Origin: Oleidesulfovibrio sp047973035
Lineage (GTDB): Bacteria > Desulfobacterota > Desulfovibrionia > Desulfovibrionales > Desulfovibrionaceae
Assembly: GCF_047973035.1 (NCBI RefSeq)
Contig: NZ_JBKEBF010000008.1
Coordinates: 112,250 to 176,249, forward strand
Reading direction: 5' to 3'
DNA: 64,000 bases
Part shown: piece after piece, positions 61,656-64,000 of the stretch
How positions within the stretch are numbered: position 1 is the first letter of the stretch
Layout: every line of letters starts with the position of its first letter
Translations under genes and position numbers: made by a program
The notes under the pieces: model-generated
Databases searched by the model: none
Seen by the model: only the letters and a program-made list of their open reading frames with translations
What the model was told of the DNA's origin: nothing

Positions 61656-63290
61656 ATGTATATATTTAAAAGCGGTTTTGTGACCAGCCGCACCTGCACA
61701 CTTGCCTTGCTAGTGCTTCTGCTCGGTGCCGGCGGCTGTGTTTCCGGCAAAACCACCCCGCAACCTGAACTGCAACCCGTGGTGGAGGCAGAAGCCTGCC
61801 CCGTGCCGGAAGCGGAACAGCAAGCCCCCCTGAACGAAGCAGAAGAAGTGGTAGAGCTGGAAGTTCCTCCCGCAGATGACAATCAGCCTCTTACCGAAGA
61901 AGAAGAACAGGCGCTGTTGACCCAACTTGATATCGATATCGAGATGGATGAGGACGACAGGCGCGTTGTTGAATCATATATTAAATATTTTACACACCGC
62001 GCTCGTGGTTCTTTCGAACGGTATCTCGAGCGGGCAGAAATTTATCTTCCTGCCGCCCGCGATGTGTTCCGCAGCAAAGGATTGCCGGAAGAACTGGTAT
62101 ATCTGGCTTTTGTGGAAAGCGGTTTCAACCCCAACGCTTATTCCCGCGCAGGCGCTGCCGGTGTCTGGCAGTTTATGCCCTTTACCGGCCGTAAGTATGG
62201 TTTGCGCTATGACTGGTGGATCGACGAGCGCCGTGATCCGTACAAGTCTGCAGAAGCAGCTTCTAACTATCTTTCATGGCTGTACGGAGAGTTTGGCGAC
62301 TGGTATCTGGCTCTTGCTGCCTATAACGCAGGAGAGGGCAAAATCGGTCGTGCCATTAAAGGCACCGGTGCCGAAAGCTTTTTTGAGTTGACCAGCAAGA
62401 ATCATAAGCTCAGCCGCCGCAAGCAGCTGCGCCGCGAGACACAGCACTACGTGCCCAAGTTTATCGCCATCGTAAAGATTATGCGCAACCTTGAAGAGCT
62501 GGGCTTTAAGCCGCTGCGTATGGATTGCGCGCCGGAACTTGAATCGCTGGAAGTGAAAGGTGGCACCGATCTGTTGGCTCTTGCCGAGGCATCCGGCATG
62601 AAGTGGGATGATTTCCGCAAGTACAATACGGCATTTTTGCGCTATGTATCGCCTCCCGATGCAAAGAGCACAGTATATATCACCCCGGCAGCAAAGGATA
62701 AGGCCGTGGCCTTTTTGTCCAAAGCAGAGTCCCGTCCTTATGCCGGCTGGGTGGATTACAAGGTGCGCAACGGCGACTCATGGTATCGCATCAGCCGTAA
62801 ATACGGGGTACCTATTGCTGTGCTGAAAAAGGTAAACCGTAAAACAAGCAATATGTTGCGCCCCGGTCAGCGGTTGATGATTCCGCGCTCCGGTAATGCC
62901 AAGCCGATTCCCGAGTCTTTTCAGGCCACCCGTGCCATTGCCAAAAAGCGTGGCTCTTACGTAGTCAGCAGCGGGGACACGCTGTACGACATCGCACGTT
63001 CTCATAACACCAGCGTGGCAACGCTGAAACGTGCTAACAGCTTGCGTGGCAACACTTTGCGTCCCGGTCAGAAGCTTTACATCCCCGGTGATTCAAAGGT
63101 GACAGCCGTAAACACATCCAAGTCGGACAAAGCACGTAAGGCGACTGTATATAAAGTTCGCAGTGGTGATTCGCTTTGGGCCATCGCCCGTAAGTTTAAC
63201 GTGACGCATAATGACCTGATGCAGTGGAATAACCTGAGCCGCAGAAGCATCATCCGGCCCGGTGACAAGCTGACGGTATATGTAGAGTAA
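61656..63290 (+). CDS. mltD: MltD-type membrane-bound lytic transglycosylase with three LysM domains
   Basis: 544 residues from the ATG at 61656, chosen because it starts a lipoprotein signal ending in GAGGC; the frame is open to 61524. A Glu/Pro-rich linker leads to the SLT domain, with the catalytic Glu in AFVESGFNP and the following AGAAGVWQFMPFTGRKYGL and LALAAYNAGEGKI. Three LysM repeats begin at YKVRNGDSWYRIS, YVVSSGDTLYDIA and YKVRSGDSLWAIA. It cleaves peptidoglycan to leave anhydro-muropeptides and is anchored to the outer membrane. Monocistronic, with a terminator 20 bases past the stop and rRNA promoters beyond. Confidence 0.95.
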   Translation: MYIFKSGFVTSRTCTLALLVLLLGAGGCVSGKTTPQPELQPVVEAEACPVPEAEQQAPLNEAEEVVELEVPPADDNQPLTEEEEQALLTQLDIDIEMDEDDRRVVESYIKYFTHRARGSFERYLERAEIYLPAARDVFRSKGLPEELVYLAFVESGFNPNAYSRAGAAGVWQFMPFTGRKYGLRYDWWIDERRDPYKSAEAASNYLSWLYGEFGDWYLALAAYNAGEGKIGRAIKGTGAESFFELTSKNHKLSRRKQLRRETQHYVPKFIAIVKIMRNLEELGFKPLRMDCAPELESLEVKGGTDLLALAEASGMKWDDFRKYNTAFLRYVSPPDAKSTVYITPAAKDKAVAFLSKAESRPYAGWVDYKVRNGDSWYRISRKYGVPIAVLKKVNRKTSNMLRPGQRLMIPRSGNAKPIPESFQATRAIAKKRGSYVVSSGDTLYDIARSHNTSVATLKRANSLRGNTLRPGQKLYIPGDSKVTAVNTSKSDKARKATVYKVRSGDSLWAIARKFNVTHNDLMQWNNLSRRSIIRPGDKLTVYVE

Positions 63291-63312
63291 ACGGGTACGC
63301 ATAATGATATAT

Positions 63313-63346
63313 AAGCCCTCGTCCGGATAGCGGACGGGGGCTTTTT
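63313..63346 (+). terminator. Terminator after mltD
   Basis: AAGCCCTCGTCCG pairs with CGGACGGGGGCTT (one G-U), loop GATAG, then a T-run. Confidence 0.9.
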
Positions 63347-63440
63347 GTTGCCTGCCGTAGATAGAGCAAAGAAGAAGAGTGGTAACCTGCTGATAAAACA
63401 GAATGTTGTTTATTTATGTCAAAGAAAATGAAAAAAACTG

Positions 63441-63469
63441 TTGACGGTGGGTGCTGAAACACATAGAAC
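63441..63469 (+). promoter_or_regulatory. rRNA promoter P1
   Basis: TTGACG (63441-63446), 17-base spacer, TAGAAC (63464-63469). An A-rich UP-like stretch precedes it (63421-63437) and a GC-rich discriminator follows. First of three tandem promoters ahead of 16S rRNA. Confidence 0.75.
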
Positions 63470-63559
63470 GCCCTTCCTCGCTTCGACGAGGGCTGTTCTT
63501 TGACCGTAAGGCGCATCACTTGATTCTGAAAAAGTTTTTTCAGAAATAAAAAAAGAGTG

Positions 63560-63588
63560 TTGACATTGAGAGGCCGACCACATAGAAG
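63560..63588 (+). promoter_or_regulatory. rRNA promoter P2
   Basis: TTGACA (63560-63565), 17-base spacer, TAGAAG (63583-63588), followed by GCCC as in P1. A UP-like A/T tract precedes it. Just downstream, TTCCGC-TTCG-GCGGAA can form a UUCG-capped hairpin. Confidence 0.78.
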
Positions 63589-63675
63589 GCCCTTCCGCTT
63601 CGGCGGAAAGCTCATTGCCAATCGCTCTGCAAAAAATCGCTCCGGCGGGTTTTTGAAAAAAAGTGAAAAAAGTTG

Positions 63676-63704
63676 TTGACACGCTGATGGATACGAGGCA
63701 TAAC
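63676..63704 (+). promoter_or_regulatory. rRNA promoter P3
   Basis: TTGACA (63676-63681), 17-base spacer, CATAAC (63699-63704). An A-rich UP-like tract precedes it. This is the promoter nearest 16S rRNA, about 130 bases upstream. Confidence 0.75.
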
Positions 63705-63752
63705 GCCGACTCCGCAGCGGCAGTCAACTGCCGGGCGGCGGGCTTCAAGCGA

Positions 63753-63764
63753 AGCTCTTTGACA
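63753..63764 (+). promoter_or_regulatory. boxA-like antitermination element
   Basis: AGCTCTTTGACA closely resembles the boxA of rRNA leaders and lies about 70 bases before 16S rRNA, where NusB/NusE-based antitermination is expected. A poorer copy, TGTTCTTTGACC (63494-63505), follows P1. Confidence 0.65.
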
Positions 63765-63835
63765 ATTAAATAGCGAGTTGGACAGGAAATAAGTTCAGCT
63801 TTATTTGGCCATTAAGAATGGCTTTACAGTTTTTT

Positions 63836-64000
63836 AACTGGAGAGTTTGATTCTGGCTCAGATTGAACGCTGGCGGCGTGCTTAACACATGCAAGTCGAA
63901 CGTGAAAGTTCCTTCGGGGATGAGTAAAGTGGCGCACGGGTGAGTAACGCGTGGATAATCTACCTGTATCACCGGAATAACGGTTGGAAACGACTGCTAA
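63836..64000 (+). rRNA. 16S ribosomal RNA, 5' end (partial)
   Basis: The sequence from AACTGGAGAGTTTGATTCTGG on is the conserved bacterial 16S 5' end, including GCTGGCGGCGTGC, ACATGCAAGTCGAAC and GTGAGTAACGCGTGG. Start placed by comparison with the E. coli 5' end. The gene runs off the right edge after about 165 bases. The following 23S and 5S genes are outside. Confidence 0.97.

Overview
The window looks like a chromosome segment of a sulfate-reducing Desulfovibrio-type bacterium (Desulfovibrionaceae). Supporting signs are the 5' end of a 16S rRNA gene at the right edge, the nrfHA cytochrome c nitrite reductase pair without other nrf genes, the large FAD/iron-sulfur lactate-type dehydrogenase, the TRAP transporter, and proteins seen together in this group (amphi-Trp, CofD-like, PEP-CTERM). 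Genus-level assignment is inference. Most genes have moderate-to-high G+C and full-length antisense ORFs; the stretch around 21.94-25.69 kb is clearly more A/T-rich and looks acquired.

Layout: 0-3.4 kb carries a truncated two-cluster iron-sulfur protein, a TRAP dctQM pair and a small acidic protein. 3.7-11.2 kb holds the pbpC / bacterial alpha-2-macroglobulin pair. 11.7-17.4 kb is a five-gene peptide ABC transporter operon with a very long hairpin after its binding-protein gene. 17.7-21.8 kb has a PatB/MalY-type C-S lyase and a PHP/GT4 fusion. 21.9-25.7 kb is a compact island: small HTH gene, unusual serine recombinase and two ParB/RepB-like proteins. 25.7-33.2 kb has a GT2 glycosyltransferase, a TtuA-like tRNA thiolase with a ubiquitin-like partner, a frameshifted PEP-CTERM gene, a lone receiver domain, a site-2 protease, trpS, a CxxCxxCC protein and the heptose adenylyltransferase. 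33.8-36 kb is nrfHA behind an A/T-rich control region. 36.3-42.6 kb holds a 942-residue FAD/Fe-S dehydrogenase and a helicase-exonuclease resembling a fused MrfA-MrfB. 42.8-46.2 kb has a periplasmic binding protein and a GAK-like set (amphi-Trp, CofD-like, XXXCH). 46.4-51.9 kb has an NtrC-type two-component system directly behind pgi, and an aminotransferase. 52.1-55.5 kb has sfsA, a small protein, era and yggS. 55.5-60.6 kb is a motility operon (motA, two motB, fliL, fliN, fliO, fliP, fliQ). 60.7-63.3 kb has rlmB and an MltD-type transglycosylase; the window ends with three tandem rRNA promoters, a boxA-like element and the start of 16S rRNA.

Most notable: (1) the amphi-Trp gene is split at a perfect in-frame A_AAA_AAG heptamer, and a -1 shift there gives a 196-residue protein with a Lys-rich tail; (2) the recombinase-ParB-RepB island; (3) the helicase-exonuclease and PHP-GT4 fusions; (4) a PEP-CTERM gene broken by two mutually compensating single-G indels. 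Both frameshifted genes break at homopolymers, so sequence error must be kept in mind.
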